This document shows, piece after piece, positions 17,995-28,500 of a stretch of DNA of 64,000 nucleotides (position 1 is its first letter; every line of letters begins with the position of its first letter). The stretch covers positions 286,996-350,995 of the forward strand of contig NZ_JTGN01000003.1 in NCBI RefSeq assembly GCF_000797495.1, written 5' to 3'. The position numbers and the translations under genes were made by a program. Below the pieces are notes generated by a model. That model saw only the letters and a list, made by a program, of their open reading frames with translations, had not been told where the DNA came from and made no database searches. Source of the DNA: Robinsoniella peoriensis (GTDB taxonomy: Bacteria; Bacillota; Clostridia; Lachnospirales; Lachnospiraceae).

Positions 17995-20538
17995 ATGTGT
18001 TTGTTTATAAATATGGAGGATGTAATAAATACTGATTATCCGTTATATGCTCACTGGAAGGATGACAGCGATAAAGAAACTTTAGTGGAACATTTACAAC
18101 GGTGTGGCAAGTATTTTCAAATGTTGGAAAAAGAGAAAGAGTTATCGATAGTGGTCAAACGTTTTGCTTTGAAACTTCTCCCCAATAATCCCGATAATAT
18201 TCAAAGTTTTATTTATAAAATGTTTTATAATGTTATTTTATTTCATGATTTTGGCAAAATTAATCCCGCATTTCAAATTCAAAAAATGAAAAATAAAAAG
18301 GTGCCAATAAAGATACTCGATGGTTTGTCAGGTTCGGATCATTCCTTGTTTTCAGCAGTCATTTACCTGGATTATTTTTTAGAGGAGATTGAGAAAAGCA
18401 GTTATTCCAAAAAAGATAAAAGTTTATTAACGTTACTGGTATGGATTAATGCATATGTTATCTCCAGGCATCATAGCGATCTGGAGAAGATGATTGATTT
18501 TACTTCAAAATTTAAGGGAAAAGATGGAGAAATTGGATATCTACTGGATGTACTGACACAGTCTGGGCTTGAAGGATATGCCGGACTGCGCAGTCTGTCC
18601 AGTGATACCATTGAAAAATGTGTGAAAAAGTATTCAAATGTAAAAGATAGAATGGACCGGGGTCAGGATATCACTTGTTTCTTTTATATGCGGTATTTGT
18701 ATTCAGTATTAGTCGCCTGCGATTATTATGCAACGACTGAGTACATGGAAAATGTACAAATAAAGGAGTTTGGAACGATTCAATGTGCAGACACTTTTCA
18801 GGAACCTTATGAAAGATCGGAGTTATTGCAAAGCATACGTAATTATGAAAAAGAGAGAATATTACAAGCGGAAAAGTCTTTGGAAGAATGTAATGATATT
18901 AATCGTATGAGAAGTGAAATGTTCCTGGATGCTGAGGAAGCATTGCGTAAAAATCCGGAAGATACGATTTATTTTCTGGAGGCACCTACCGGAAGCGGGA
19001 AAAGTAATACAGCTATGAATTTGGGCTTTCAATTGTTGGGCAGTGGCAAAAAGATATATTATATTTATCCATTTAATACACTTGTAGAGCAGAACCGGAA
19101 AATTTTACAGGAGATATTTACAGATAAAAAAGTACAGAATCAGATCGTGGTGGTAAATTCGTTAATGCCTATTACCGGCAGGGGAAATATAGCCGAGGAT
19201 TCGCGGGAATATTACCAGAATGCACTATTGGACCGCCAGTTTCTAAACTACCCATTTATTTTGTCTACCCATGTAAGTTTTTTTGAAACACTTTTCGGAT
19301 ATAGAAAAGAAAACATATTTTCCTTTATGCAGTTAACGGACAGTATCGTGATCCTGGATGAAATTCAAAGCTATAAAAATACGATATGGGCAGAAATAAT
19401 AATATTTTTGCAGGCTTGTTCGGAACTGCTTGGTATGAAAATAATTATAATGTCGGCAACGCTGCCTGGACTGGATATTCTTGCGGATGGAGAAGGTACC
19501 GTAACGAGGCTGATTGAGGATCGAAAAAAATATTTTAACCATCCGTTGTTTCAGAAACGGGTAACGGTATCTTATGAGTTATTAAAAGAGAAAATGACCA
19601 TAGATCATTTGTTGGAGCAGGTATTAGAAAAAAGCAAGCCCGATAAAAAAGTCTTAGTTACTTTCATAAAAAAAGATTCGGCATACGAATTTTTTGATTC
19701 TTTATGTAATTACAGTGATATACAAGTTCCAGCGTATCTGATTACAGGAGATGATTCCATGTATGAACGTGAGCAGATATTAAGACCGATCAGGGAAGGG
19801 AACACAGGCGGCATGATACTGGTATCTACCCAGGTAATTGAGGCGGGGGTAGATATTGACATGGATATAGGATTTAAAGATATTTCAAAGCTGGATAGTG
19901 AAGAGCAGTTTCTTGGACGTATTAACCGTTCCTGCAAAAGAGATGGTATTGTATATTTTTTTGATATGGATCAGGCAAAGAATATTTATGGGTTGGATTT
20001 TCGGATTGATGAGTCCTTTACACTTTTGACGTCGGAAATGAGAGAGATCCTGAAAGAGAAAGAGTTTGATATATATTATAAAAAAGTACTCAATGTATTG
20101 AAACAGCAAAGAAACGAAAGTACTTCTTCGGAGGGCTTAGATGACTTTTTTTATGAACATGTAAAACATATGAATAGCCCATGTATTGCGGATCGCATGA
20201 AATTAATAGAAGAAAATAAATGGAATATGAGTCTGGTAATATGCAGAACACTTGAGATAGAAAATGGCAATGTATTGGATGGGTGGAGTCTATGGGAAAG
20301 ATACGAAGAGCTGCTTCGCAACAGAACCATGGATTTTTCTGAAAAGCAGTTAAAGCTGTCGGATGTAAGAAGTAAACTAAATAATTTTATCTATCAGGTA
20401 AAATGGAATCCTGATTTAAACTACAGCGGGGTTCTTGGAGAACTTTACTGTATCCGGGACGGAGAAGAATACTTTGAAAATGGAAAATTAAATCGGAAGA
20501 AGCTAGAATCACAAGGAGTAATGTTTGTAGATTTATAG
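17995..20538 (+). CDS. cas3: Cas3 HD nuclease-helicase
   Basis: Degrades target DNA after Cascade recognition, 847 aa. HD nuclease domain first: His33, then His84-Asp85 in HDFGK, and the RHHSD segment near residue 162. Helicase domain next: Walker A GSGKS at 333-337, DEIQ box at 455-458, SATLP and a C-terminal helicase QVIEAGVDID and LGRINRS. Both activities are in one protein, as usual in I-B. Start ATG 17995 follows AAGGAGGG; an alternative Met lies six codons on. It begins a second cas transcription unit after the terminator. Confidence 0.96.
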   Translation: MCLFINMEDVINTDYPLYAHWKDDSDKETLVEHLQRCGKYFQMLEKEKELSIVVKRFALKLLPNNPDNIQSFIYKMFYNVILFHDFGKINPAFQIQKMKNKKVPIKILDGLSGSDHSLFSAVIYLDYFLEEIEKSSYSKKDKSLLTLLVWINAYVISRHHSDLEKMIDFTSKFKGKDGEIGYLLDVLTQSGLEGYAGLRSLSSDTIEKCVKKYSNVKDRMDRGQDITCFFYMRYLYSVLVACDYYATTEYMENVQIKEFGTIQCADTFQEPYERSELLQSIRNYEKERILQAEKSLEECNDINRMRSEMFLDAEEALRKNPEDTIYFLEAPTGSGKSNTAMNLGFQLLGSGKKIYYIYPFNTLVEQNRKILQEIFTDKKVQNQIVVVNSLMPITGRGNIAEDSREYYQNALLDRQFLNYPFILSTHVSFFETLFGYRKENIFSFMQLTDSIVILDEIQSYKNTIWAEIIIFLQACSELLGMKIIIMSATLPGLDILADGEGTVTRLIEDRKKYFNHPLFQKRVTVSYELLKEKMTIDHLLEQVLEKSKPDKKVLVTFIKKDSAYEFFDSLCNYSDIQVPAYLITGDDSMYEREQILRPIREGNTGGMILVSTQVIEAGVDIDMDIGFKDISKLDSEEQFLGRINRSCKRDGIVYFFDMDQAKNIYGLDFRIDESFTLLTSEMREILKEKEFDIYYKKVLNVLKQQRNESTSSEGLDDFFYEHVKHMNSPCIADRMKLIEENKWNMSLVICRTLEIENGNVLDGWSLWERYEELLRNRTMDFSEKQLKLSDVRSKLNNFIYQVKWNPDLNYSGVLGELYCIRDGEEYFENGKLNRKKLESQGVMFVDL

Positions 20539-20556
20539 GGATGGGGGGATAGTAAA

Positions 20557-21048
20557 ATGCAGGTAAATGGAACTTTAATTAATTATTATTTTCACTGTAA
20601 ACGTCAGTGTTATCTCCATGGCAGCCGTTTAAATCTGGAAGATAACAGCGAGATTGTAAAGATTGGAAAAGCAATTCATGAAGAAAAAGCACAAGGAAAG
20701 GATACAGAAATAGCAATAGAAAATATCAGATTAGATAAATTAACGGCGGAATATCTTACAGAAGTAAAAAAATCGGATGCTGATTTGGAAGCCAGCCGGT
20801 GGCAGCTGCTGTACTACCTTAAGGTCTTAAAAGAGAAAGGGATAGTACGAAAAGGGAAGTTAGAATTTGTGGAAAAAAAGCAAAGCAGCAAAAAGATTGT
20901 AATCGTTGAACTTGGTGAGGAAGAGGAGCGGAAATTAGAAGAATATATAAAAGAAATAGTAGCAATGCTGAGTTGTGATCAGGTTCCGGAGGGGATAGGA
21001 AAGACCCAGTGCAAAAAATGTGCTTATTATGAATATTGCTATATCTAA
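20557..21048 (+). CDS. cas4: Cas4 Fe-S exonuclease
   Basis: RecB-like nuclease with a [4Fe-4S] cluster that trims prespacers and sets PAM orientation, 163 aa. Cysteines Cys14 and Cys18 at the N terminus and Cys152, Cys155 and Cys161 at the C terminus fit the cluster. The core GKAIHEEKAQ helix and the VEKKQSSKKIVIVEL strand carry the expected nuclease motif II-III region. Located between cas3 and cas1. Confidence 0.95.
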   Translation: MQVNGTLINYYFHCKRQCYLHGSRLNLEDNSEIVKIGKAIHEEKAQGKDTEIAIENIRLDKLTAEYLTEVKKSDADLEASRWQLLYYLKVLKEKGIVRKGKLEFVEKKQSSKKIVIVELGEEEERKLEEYIKEIVAMLSCDQVPEGIGKTQCKKCAYYEYCYI

Positions 21049-21107
21049 GATGAATAAAACTGGTTCAGTATTATGCTTTGAAAAATTGTCAGGCGAAGGA
21101 GGAAAAC

Positions 21108-22106
21108 ATGGGATCTACAAAATATTTAATGTCTATGGGTGAATTGACAAGAAAAGATAATTCCCTGTGCTTTCGGAAAGATGGAAAAAATATTTATATT
21201 CCAATTGAAAATACAAAAGAAATTTATTGCTTAAATGAGGTATCATTTAACACGAAATTACTGGATTTTTTCAGTCAAAATCAGGTAATCGTCCATTTCT
21301 TTAACTACTATGAAGGATACAGTGGGACATTTTATCCGAGAAATCATTATAATAGCGGCCGACTGCTTGTAAAACAGGTTGAGGCATACCATAATACCAG
21401 AATGAAAATTGCAAAAGCTATTGTGAATGGTATTGGGGTTAATATGGGAGAAGTGCTGTACCATTATTATAAGCATGAAAAGAAAGAGGTAAAAGAAACG
21501 ATAGACTGGTTAAAAAAAGAATTTCCCAGTCGGGTTCAAAGAGCAGAAACTCCTGCAGAGTTAATGTCATACGAAGGAGAAGCATGGATTAAATTTTATG
21601 GAACATTTAAATATTTTCTGCCGGAAGACTTTATTATGAATAAAAGAGTAAAGCGTCCGCCGGATAATCCCATCAATGCATTAATTTCATTTGGTAATAC
21701 ACTGCTATATACAAAAACGATATCAGCAATTTATCGGACACATCTGGACCAGAGGATTAGTTATCTGCATGAACCATCGGAAGGGCGATTTTCATTAAGT
21801 CTTGATATGAGCGAGGTTTTTAAACCAGTCATCGTGTATAAAACCATATTTGATTTAGTAAATAACCGCCGTTTACAGGTAGAAAAACATTTTGACAAAA
21901 AAGTAAATTACTGTCTTCTGAATGAGGAGGGAAGTAAAGTTTTTGTGGAAGCCTTTGAACAGCGTATGGAATCCGTTTTTGTCCATCCAAGATTAAAAAG
22001 AAAAGTGAGCTATCGAACTGCAATTAAATTAGATTGCTATAAATTAATCAAATTTGTGCTGGAAGATAAAGAGTTTATTCCATTCTCGCTTAAGGAGGGA
22101 ATATAA
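21108..22106 (+). CDS. cas1: Cas1 integrase
   Basis: Catalytic subunit of the Cas1-Cas2 spacer integrase, 332 aa. Metal-binding residues are visible: Glu156 in YEGEAWIKFYG, His221 in LHEPSEGR, and the acids Asp233/Glu236 in LDMSEVFKP. The ATG at 21108 follows an AAGGAGG site; an upstream in-frame start at 21078 has no such site. Its stop shares one base with the cas2 start. Confidence 0.97.
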   Translation: MGSTKYLMSMGELTRKDNSLCFRKDGKNIYIPIENTKEIYCLNEVSFNTKLLDFFSQNQVIVHFFNYYEGYSGTFYPRNHYNSGRLLVKQVEAYHNTRMKIAKAIVNGIGVNMGEVLYHYYKHEKKEVKETIDWLKKEFPSRVQRAETPAELMSYEGEAWIKFYGTFKYFLPEDFIMNKRVKRPPDNPINALISFGNTLLYTKTISAIYRTHLDQRISYLHEPSEGRFSLSLDMSEVFKPVIVYKTIFDLVNNRRLQVEKHFDKKVNYCLLNEEGSKVFVEAFEQRMESVFVHPRLKRKVSYRTAIKLDCYKLIKFVLEDKEFIPFSLKEGI

Positions 22107-22396
22107 TGAAAAAACAGCCATCTTATAATTATGCTTTTGTATTTTATGACGTCAATGAAAAACGGGTTCAGAAGGTATTTAAAGTTTGCAAAAAATATTT
22201 ATCACATTTTCAGTATTCCGTATTTCGTGGAGAAATTACACCTTCTAAGTTGATTGAACTCAGAACAGATATAAATAAGGTCATTGACAAAGAAGAAGAT
22301 TTTGTATGTATTATTAAATTAATGAATGATAATGTGTTTGGAGAGGAGATTCTGGGAAAGCGTGATGTTGCGACGGGAGAGGATTTAATCTTATAA
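22106..22396 (+). CDS. cas2: Cas2 integrase partner
   Basis: Structural partner of Cas1 in spacer integration, 96 aa, ferredoxin-like fold beginning YNYAFVFYDVNEKRVQKVFKVC with the conserved Asp after the first strand, and the YSVFRGE strand. TAATG overlap with cas1. Its stop is directly followed by leader 2. Confidence 0.97.
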   Translation: MKKQPSYNYAFVFYDVNEKRVQKVFKVCKKYLSHFQYSVFRGEITPSKLIELRTDINKVIDKEEDFVCIIKLMNDNVFGEEILGKRDVATGEDLIL

Positions 22397-22572
22397 TAAT
22401 TTACCAGGCACCTAAATAAGGAAAGTCTGAAAACGACTGTAGATATAGGAAAAAACAGAGATGTGAAGGATAATGGATGGAAATTATTGGCGCCTGGGAA
22501 AATATGTGGAAAGGGTTGATTTTATGGGGGATGTGGGGTATAGTTAAGGGGAAGAATGGCGGAAATGCGTTG
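22397..22572 (+). promoter_or_regulatory. CRISPR leader 2 with promoter
   Basis: Leader of array 2, immediately after cas2. TTGATT (22516-22521), 17 bp, TATAGT (22539-22544) lies 28 bp before the first repeat, the same geometry as leader 1. It also shares the opening TAATAATTTACCAGGC and the closing GGAAATGCGTTG with leader 1. Confidence 0.8.
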
Positions 22573-23512
22573 GATTAATAGTAATATAGGATGTATTGAA
22601 ACCCAGTAAACCATCCTTTTATTCCTTCCCATACACCGATTAATAGTAATATAGGATGTATTGAAACTGAATTATCGTATGCTGTAAAAGAATGTGGTGT
22701 TGATTAATAGTAATATAGGATGTATTGAAACGGGTATTGCGTTGCGTTACCGATAGACATTAGTTGATTAATAGTAATATAGGATGTATTGAAACGATGC
22801 AATCCCATTAAAGGAAGTAGCAGACGGAACGATTAATAGTAATATAGGATGTATTGAAACCCGTCAATGCTTCGAAAAATGAATGCACTGGAATTAGATT
22901 AATAGTAATATAGGATGTATTGAAACGAGCACAAGCGATGCTGCGTTACAAGAGCTTATTTGATTAATAGTAATATAGGATGTATTGAAACAAAGATAAT
23001 TGTGCTTTTAGCGGCTACACCAGAGGATTAATAGTAATATAGGATGTATTGAAACCACGTGGTGTGAATATTGAAACACATGCAGTTACGATTAATAGTA
23101 ATATAGGATGTATTGAAACACTGTAAAGGAGACTATTTATCATGAGAAGAAAAAGATTAATAGTAATATAGGATGTATTGAAACTTCCCAACTGATACTG
23201 GGCATACTGGTTCTCCTGCTGATTAATAGTAATATAGGATGTATTGAAACTTCCCAACTGATACTGGGCATACTGGTTCTCCTGCTGATTAATAGTAATA
23301 TAGGATGTATTGAAACGACCATCAAGGAAGGTCTGGACTATTATCAGAATAGATTAATAGTAATATAGGATGTATTGAAACTATGCATTTACGAGCTGGT
23401 TATGACTATATTTTTTGATTAATAGTAATATAGGATGTATTGAAACGGGCTTCCGGGATAAATACGGGGATAAATTAACGGTGATTAATAGTAATATAGA
23501 ACGTATTAAAAC
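22573..23512 (+). CRISPR. CRISPR array 2, 15 repeats
   Basis: Fifteen 30-bp repeats of the form GATTAATAGT...GTATTGAAAC, starting 22573, 22638, 22702, 22766, 22831, 22897, 22962, 23026, 23090, 23155, 23221, 23287, 23352, 23417 and 23483. The last is degenerate. The repeat differs from that of array 1 at positions 9, 10 and 21. Spacers 23185-23220 and 23251-23286 are identical, a duplicated 66-bp unit. Confidence 0.99.
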
Positions 23513-23546
23513 TAACAACCGAAGTGATTAGAAGTCTAGCCGCTAA

Positions 23547-23576
23547 CATTAATATCCATATAAGATATATTAAATC
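23547..23576 (+). repeat. Decayed terminal repeat, closer to array 1 type
   Basis: Starts CATTAATATCC and ends TATTAAATC, one spacer length beyond array 2. It differs from the array 1 repeat at about 5 positions and from the array 2 repeat at about 8. Confidence 0.65.
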
Positions 23577-23602
23577 AAATATGTAAAGGTACAAGACAAG
23601 CC

Positions 23603-23635
23603 AAAAGCCTCAGTGCGAGCCACACTGAGGCTTTT
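23603..23635. terminator. Bidirectional terminator after array 2
   Basis: Stem AAAAGCCTCAGTG with CACTGAGGCTTTT and a 7-nt loop. Flanking A and T runs allow termination of both the array and the minus-strand polyferredoxin gene. Confidence 0.85.
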
Positions 23636-23652
23636 ATAAATAAGGCGCTTCT

Positions 23653-24234
23653 TTACTGTTCCTTATGGTTATGCGCTTTACATATCATCTGGGTCATTGT
23701 TCCCATGGGGCAAAATGAGCACCAGGTACGGGGGCGGTATAAAAGCATTACGACAATGCCGAGGATAGTTGATGTCAACATAATGCTATAGAAGCCAAAT
23801 GCAAACTGGGCGATCCAGGGAGATGCAAGATTAGCGGTGTAGGCCCAATGCCAGGGTACTTTGATGGTCCATAGCAATTTAATAACTGTATTCAGGCTGG
23901 TTGCCCCTGAAAATACCAGATAGGTTGAAAATACCATCTGTATGAACATCACAAAAAAAAAGATTAGGAAACCGTAACGAAACCATTTGGAATAGATCCA
24001 TTTTGGGGTGGGTTTATTTCTGGACAATTTGAATTTACTGCCTAATAGGTTCAACAGCTGCCCTCTGCCGCAAAATGAATTACAAAAGGCCTTGTTTTTG
24101 GCAAATAAGGATATTGCCAGAGGTAATACAAATTCAATCATACCAAGCCAGGCAAAAAGAATATTGAAAAAACCCAGGATAAAGAAAATGATGGACCATA
24201 GCCAAAGATAATCGTACCAGCGTTTTTGCTTCAT
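23653..24234 (-). CDS. Membrane 4Fe-4S polyferredoxin (NapH/NosR-like)
   Basis: Integral membrane iron-sulfur protein, 193 aa, with about four to five hydrophobic helices and two cysteine clusters typical of NapH/NosR-type electron carriers: CNSFCGRG near residue 51 and CSFCPMG near the C terminus. It should pass electrons across or along the membrane. It overlaps the upstream small ferredoxin by 4 bp (ATGA), so the two are likely partners in one redox module. No terminal reductase is nearby, so the acceptor is unknown. Confidence 0.8.
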   Translation of the reverse strand: MKQKRWYDYLWLWSIIFFILGFFNILFAWLGMIEFVLPLAISLFAKNKAFCNSFCGRGQLLNLLGSKFKLSRNKPTPKWIYSKWFRYGFLIFFFVMFIQMVFSTYLVFSGATSLNTVIKLLWTIKVPWHWAYTANLASPWIAQFAFGFYSIMLTSTILGIVVMLLYRPRTWCSFCPMGTMTQMICKAHNHKEQ

Positions 24235-24434
24235 AAGGTTACCTCCGTCTTAATGACATCGATCGCATTTGTGGGGCAGACTTTTGTGCATAGTCCACAT
24301 CCAACACATAAATTCTCGTCTACCAGAGCATAGCAGCCTCTATGGATTGACAGTGCGGATTTCGGACAGACCTTCTGGCATGCCCCGCAGGCTACGCAAT
24401 CATTTTGGTTGACTTGTGCTTTTCGCTTAACCAT
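24231..24434 (-). CDS. 2[4Fe-4S] ferredoxin
   Basis: Small ferredoxin of 67 aa with two CxxCxxCxxxCP clusters (CVACGACQKVCP and CVGCGLCTKVCP). Cytoplasmic electron carrier, first gene of a two-gene operon with the membrane polyferredoxin. A GGAGG site precedes the ATG. Confidence 0.9.
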   Translation of the reverse strand: MVKRKAQVNQNDCVACGACQKVCPKSALSIHRGCYALVDENLCVGCGLCTKVCPTNAIDVIKTEVTL

Positions 24435-24526
24435 ATTGTTCCTCCATTCAAGTGTTTGATAGTACTATATCATGAGTGCAGAGGAAGTTCTGTGATAAAA
24501 TCACATAAAAAAAATTATTAGCGTGG

Positions 24527-24569
24527 AACCACATTGGTAAATGTTCAGCAATTTACTTATGTGGTTTTT
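24527..24569 (+). terminator. Hairpin with T run
   Basis: 16-position stem (24527-24542 with 24551-24566, one mismatch), 8-nt loop, then T5. It overlaps the 3' end of the minus-strand regulator remnant, so that frame's last residues are non-native. Confidence 0.6.
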
Positions 24570-25165
24570 CTTATTGTAAAAGGATGTGACGCAATGAGAG
24601 GGAGCGCCGGCATTTGCGGAGCAAAAGCATCTTCTGAGAGAATTGTTTTGTCATAATAAATGGAACCGTGGCTGCTGAGATTACAATTAACCAGATCATT
24701 GTAATATTGTTCCAGCAGGAGTTCCTTCTTTTCTGTTTCCAGGTCATTAATTTTACGATGTAGGGAGGTAGCATACAGAATGTCCTCTTTCAGTTCGTTT
24801 AAGGTTGTCAGCAGCAGTGTATAGTCTATGGGTTTTAGGATGTAATCAGAGACTCCCAGTCGGACTGCCTGTTGGGCATATTTAAATTCATTATAACCGG
24901 TTAAAATGATGTAGTTGCAGTCAATTCCCCGTTCCAACAGCAGGCTGATCAGTTCCAGTCCATTATATCCAGGCATATTGATGTCGATTATGGCTATATC
25001 CGGGCAAAGTGCACTTATCTCCTCCAGAGCGGTTTTTCCGTTGTTCGCCTCTCCGACAACTTGAAAACCATTGCAGAAAATATTCAGACGTTTCAGCACG
25101 ATTGCAATTCCAAAGTAATTATCAATTTCCTCATCTTTAAATAAAAATATAGCATAGGAAATCAA
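24557..25165 (-). pseudogene. Degenerate, truncated YesN-like response regulator
   Basis: Open frame of 202 codons with a receiver domain: VVGEANNGKTALEEI, phospho-Asp in IIDINMPGYNGLEL, and SDYILKPIDY with the conserved Lys. The usual N-terminal acidic pair is altered (FLFKDEEID instead of a VDDE-type motif), the first thirty residues do not match the family, and the AraC-type DNA-binding domain expected in YesN-like regulators is missing. The C-terminal residues run into a terminator hairpin, and the start is a TTG inside another hairpin (25140-25208). No histidine kinase is adjacent. I read it as a decaying remnant; a short functional receiver is possible. Confidence 0.6.
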
Positions 25166-25208
25166 TGGAGCATGTAAAACTGCATTGGTTCCCTATGCTA
25201 TTTTTATT
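25140..25208. repeat. Long imperfect hairpin
   Basis: Arms 25140-25167 and 25183-25208 pair over about 26 bp with one 2-nt bulge and few mismatches, loop about 15 nt. It spans the start of the degenerate response regulator. Could be a terminator remnant or a miniature inverted-repeat element. Confidence 0.55.
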
Positions 25209-25394
25209 GGAAAAACGCTTACACATACTTTTTCATACATTATTTGTCTGTAACAATCCATCTGAAATAAGGGAATACTCTAAATTTTTGTGTAGTTCTT
25301 ATACAAAATAGACAAAATGGAAGAAAAATTTATCAATAAATGCATAAGAAATTGTTTACAACTACTGAAAAAGAAATATTCTTCCAAATATGTG

Positions 25395-25423
25395 TTTAAA
25401 AAAGAAATAATTTTTGATATAAT
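25395..25423 (+). promoter_or_regulatory. Likely promoter of the sialidase gene
   Basis: TTTAAA (25395-25400), 17 bp, TATAAT (25418-25423), about 130 bp before the gene. The rest of the 390-bp gap 25166-25555 is AT-rich with no gene I can support. Confidence 0.45.
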
Positions 25424-25555
25424 GTATGCATCGTCCACATCCGGATTCGTAAAAGGAGATTAGGTAAGTATTGGTGAGAGGGACTTGAAAAAGATTTGCC
25501 AGGGGAGGAGGGAGCATTGAGAAATCACCGCAGCTGAGTTCGGTAGGGTTGATCA

Positions 25556-28500
25556 ATGAAGAAAGATGAGGAATGTATGATGAAGAGAGGAAACAAGGGC
25601 GGCATGAAGAAAAGAATATCCAGATTTTTATCCATAATGTTATGTTTTTGTATGGTGTTTCAGACGGCATACCTTCCGGTTCAGGCGGGGGCTGATAACC
25701 AGAATGACATTCAGGTTCAATCGGAAGGTCAGACAGAGACAGAAGCTCAGGAACATTTAGAAGCTTTGCAGGAATCACAGCTGCAGACAAATTCTGAAGT
25801 TCAGAATGAGTCTGTAACGGAACCTTATGCAGCTGAGACAGAATCTGAGGCTCAGACGGAAGAGGCAGCAGATTCAAATGTTCAGACAGAATCGAATGTT
25901 CAGACAGAATCTGAAGTTGTAGCAGAAACAGAAGTTCAGACAGAAGCTAAAGTGTTAGCAGCCCCGTTAGAGACGACGGGAAATTTATTAGAGGATGTGA
26001 GAAAACAGGCACAGACAGATTTTGCTGAAGGAAGCAATGCAGATGCCCGTGCAGTTGATCTGAATCTGAGCGGCAGAACTTTTGACGGTACAGCGGCAGG
26101 TGCCGTTGACTATACATCTGAGGAATATGGCGGAGCAGACTCTCCTTACCTGAAGGTGTTGAATAATCTAAGAACAAATGATATCGGTGGAAGTATTATT
26201 TTTAAATTCAAGACCAACACGAGCGGTGTAATCTTCGGAGCAGGAAGTTCCGGCGCAGATGACGGCTATAATATGGTTTTTGGAGTAAATAATGCCGGAG
26301 AGCTGCGGGCTTATTTTCGAAATGACAAGAGCAATGGGCTGAAAGCAAGATTATTAACAAATTCCGTGAACTTAAAGGATAATAAATGGCATACCATCGC
26401 TGTCAGCTTCCATTCGGGACAGGCGGAGGATGCTTATATTGTTGTTGATGGAAGTGACAACTTTTACCCAAGCGCATGGTGGAGCGGCTGGAATCCCGGA
26501 TTTAATAAGAATATAAATAATAACCAGCTGCCATATGTGAATTTTGGCATTGGAGGCGGAATCTATAATGCAGCTGCATTTGATTCCCTGGGAAATTTTA
26601 ATGGGAAAATTGATTTTGTAACTGTAACAGATCAAAGCTTTACCGTTAATCAATTAAAGGAAATGACGCAGCAGGCTCCTGATTTGAATGATTTCAGCGT
26701 TATGCAGGCAGCTGGAACGGCAAATACATGGTTAATGACCGGATCGGATACGGCAGTTTCCAAGTTTGATGAGATTGGTCCAGTTAAGAATTATGTGGGA
26801 TTCTTTGAAGATAATCTGCGTGCGGGCGGAACTTACGTAGAACGTTCCCGTTTTGTATTTAATACGGCGCAGGCAGGACTTACTATCGCGGATGTAAATG
26901 CGGATTATGAGAAGTTCATTGACCAGTATGCACCGAAAGCCGTTGGTATCATGGTAGACCGCAGTGATTATGAAAAAGGGGAAGCTGGTATAGAGGAGTT
27001 CCGGACAAATCTCAGGGCACTGCTTGACAGGCTTTATGAGGATCAGAGAATCCCATTTATCATTACCCCAGCACCCTCGCTTTCGGAGGATGACAATGCC
27101 CTGATCAGTATCTATACGGCAGCAATTAAAGAAGAAGCAGCAGTAAAAGATACCCTGGTAGCAGATATCACAGGTCTGGATGCTTCCTATCTGGATCCGG
27201 GGAATTATCTCACTGCCCTGGGACATCAGGAGATAGCAAATATAATTAAGACAACTCTTGGTATTGGGCATACAACTGCTTATACAGGATTTAACTTACC
27301 GGTTAATCCTACGTTATTAAAAGTAGATGCATCCCCTGTTGTGCAGGTAACGGCAGATCAGCTTCAGGTAAATTCACCGGAAGGATATTCAGATCTGAAC
27401 TGGAATTACGAGCTGTCTTATGAAGGTCAGGTAATTTCTAAGAAACAGGTAACTGCGCCGTTCACGATTACCGGACTGAAAGCGGGAACCGAGTATGTAC
27501 TTCGTATGACTTCCGATGAAGGAAACCGGAAACGCCAGTTAAAGGACATAAAGTTTACGGCTGCTCAAAATGGACAGGCTCAGGCTTTGGCTCATAAAGA
27601 CGGGAATGTGAATCAAATTGAAGATATGACAAATCTTATGAACAGCCAGAGTCCTGTAACTTATCTGTTTATGGGGGATAGTATTACCCATGGAGTCCTG
27701 ACAAATGGCTATGATAATGTTCCTGAACTGTTTGAAAAATATTTAAGAGAGCAGGGCAGGGCACAGGATGTAGTAATCAATACGGGTGTTTCTAATGCAA
27801 CGGTATCTACGACACTGGATCAGATTGACAGAAGGCTGAATCAGTTCCAACCGGATGTGGTAATGGTGATGCTTGGAACAAATGATGCGTCTTCCAGAGG
27901 GGAAGTGGCAGGTTCTTCGGGCACCGGATTTACCGTAGAAGAATTTAAGAATAATTATAAAGAACTGGTGCGGGATATTTATCAGAAAAATCCGGACAGC
28001 TATATCGTTTTAAGAGTTCCATGTGACATGAACCCGGATGATCCCAGGAAAAATTATAAAGACTACTTTAATGCCATATATGATGTAGAACAGGATATGA
28101 AGACGGAAATAGCGGGACTTAAGATTACTGTTATTGACCATATGAAGAACTGGATTGAGTATGGAGAAAATGTCAGAAATGATTTCCTGAACACCGGAAG
28201 CAATGGATGGTTAGTAGACAATGTACATCCAAACGGACGGGGCAATATGGCAATGTTCCAGCAGATATTAAAAGAAACGGGACTTTATAAGAACGATTCA
28301 GTGATGTCTAATTATTCTTATAAATTCAGTGACTGGGCAGATAATTCTGAATTAGCTGCAGAGGTAACTTTTGACGAAACTAAGAAAGAAGTTTCTTTTG
28401 ATCCGGCACCACTCGCGGCATATGAAAATGGCATCCGGGATGTAACGGTAAGCATAACAGATGTAAATGGAGTTATTGTTTCCAAAACAAGTGAATACCG

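Noticed and set aside
23015..23325. Minus-strand frames with repeated NTSYITIN-like peptides in array 2
   Set aside because: Also translations of CRISPR repeats, not genes.
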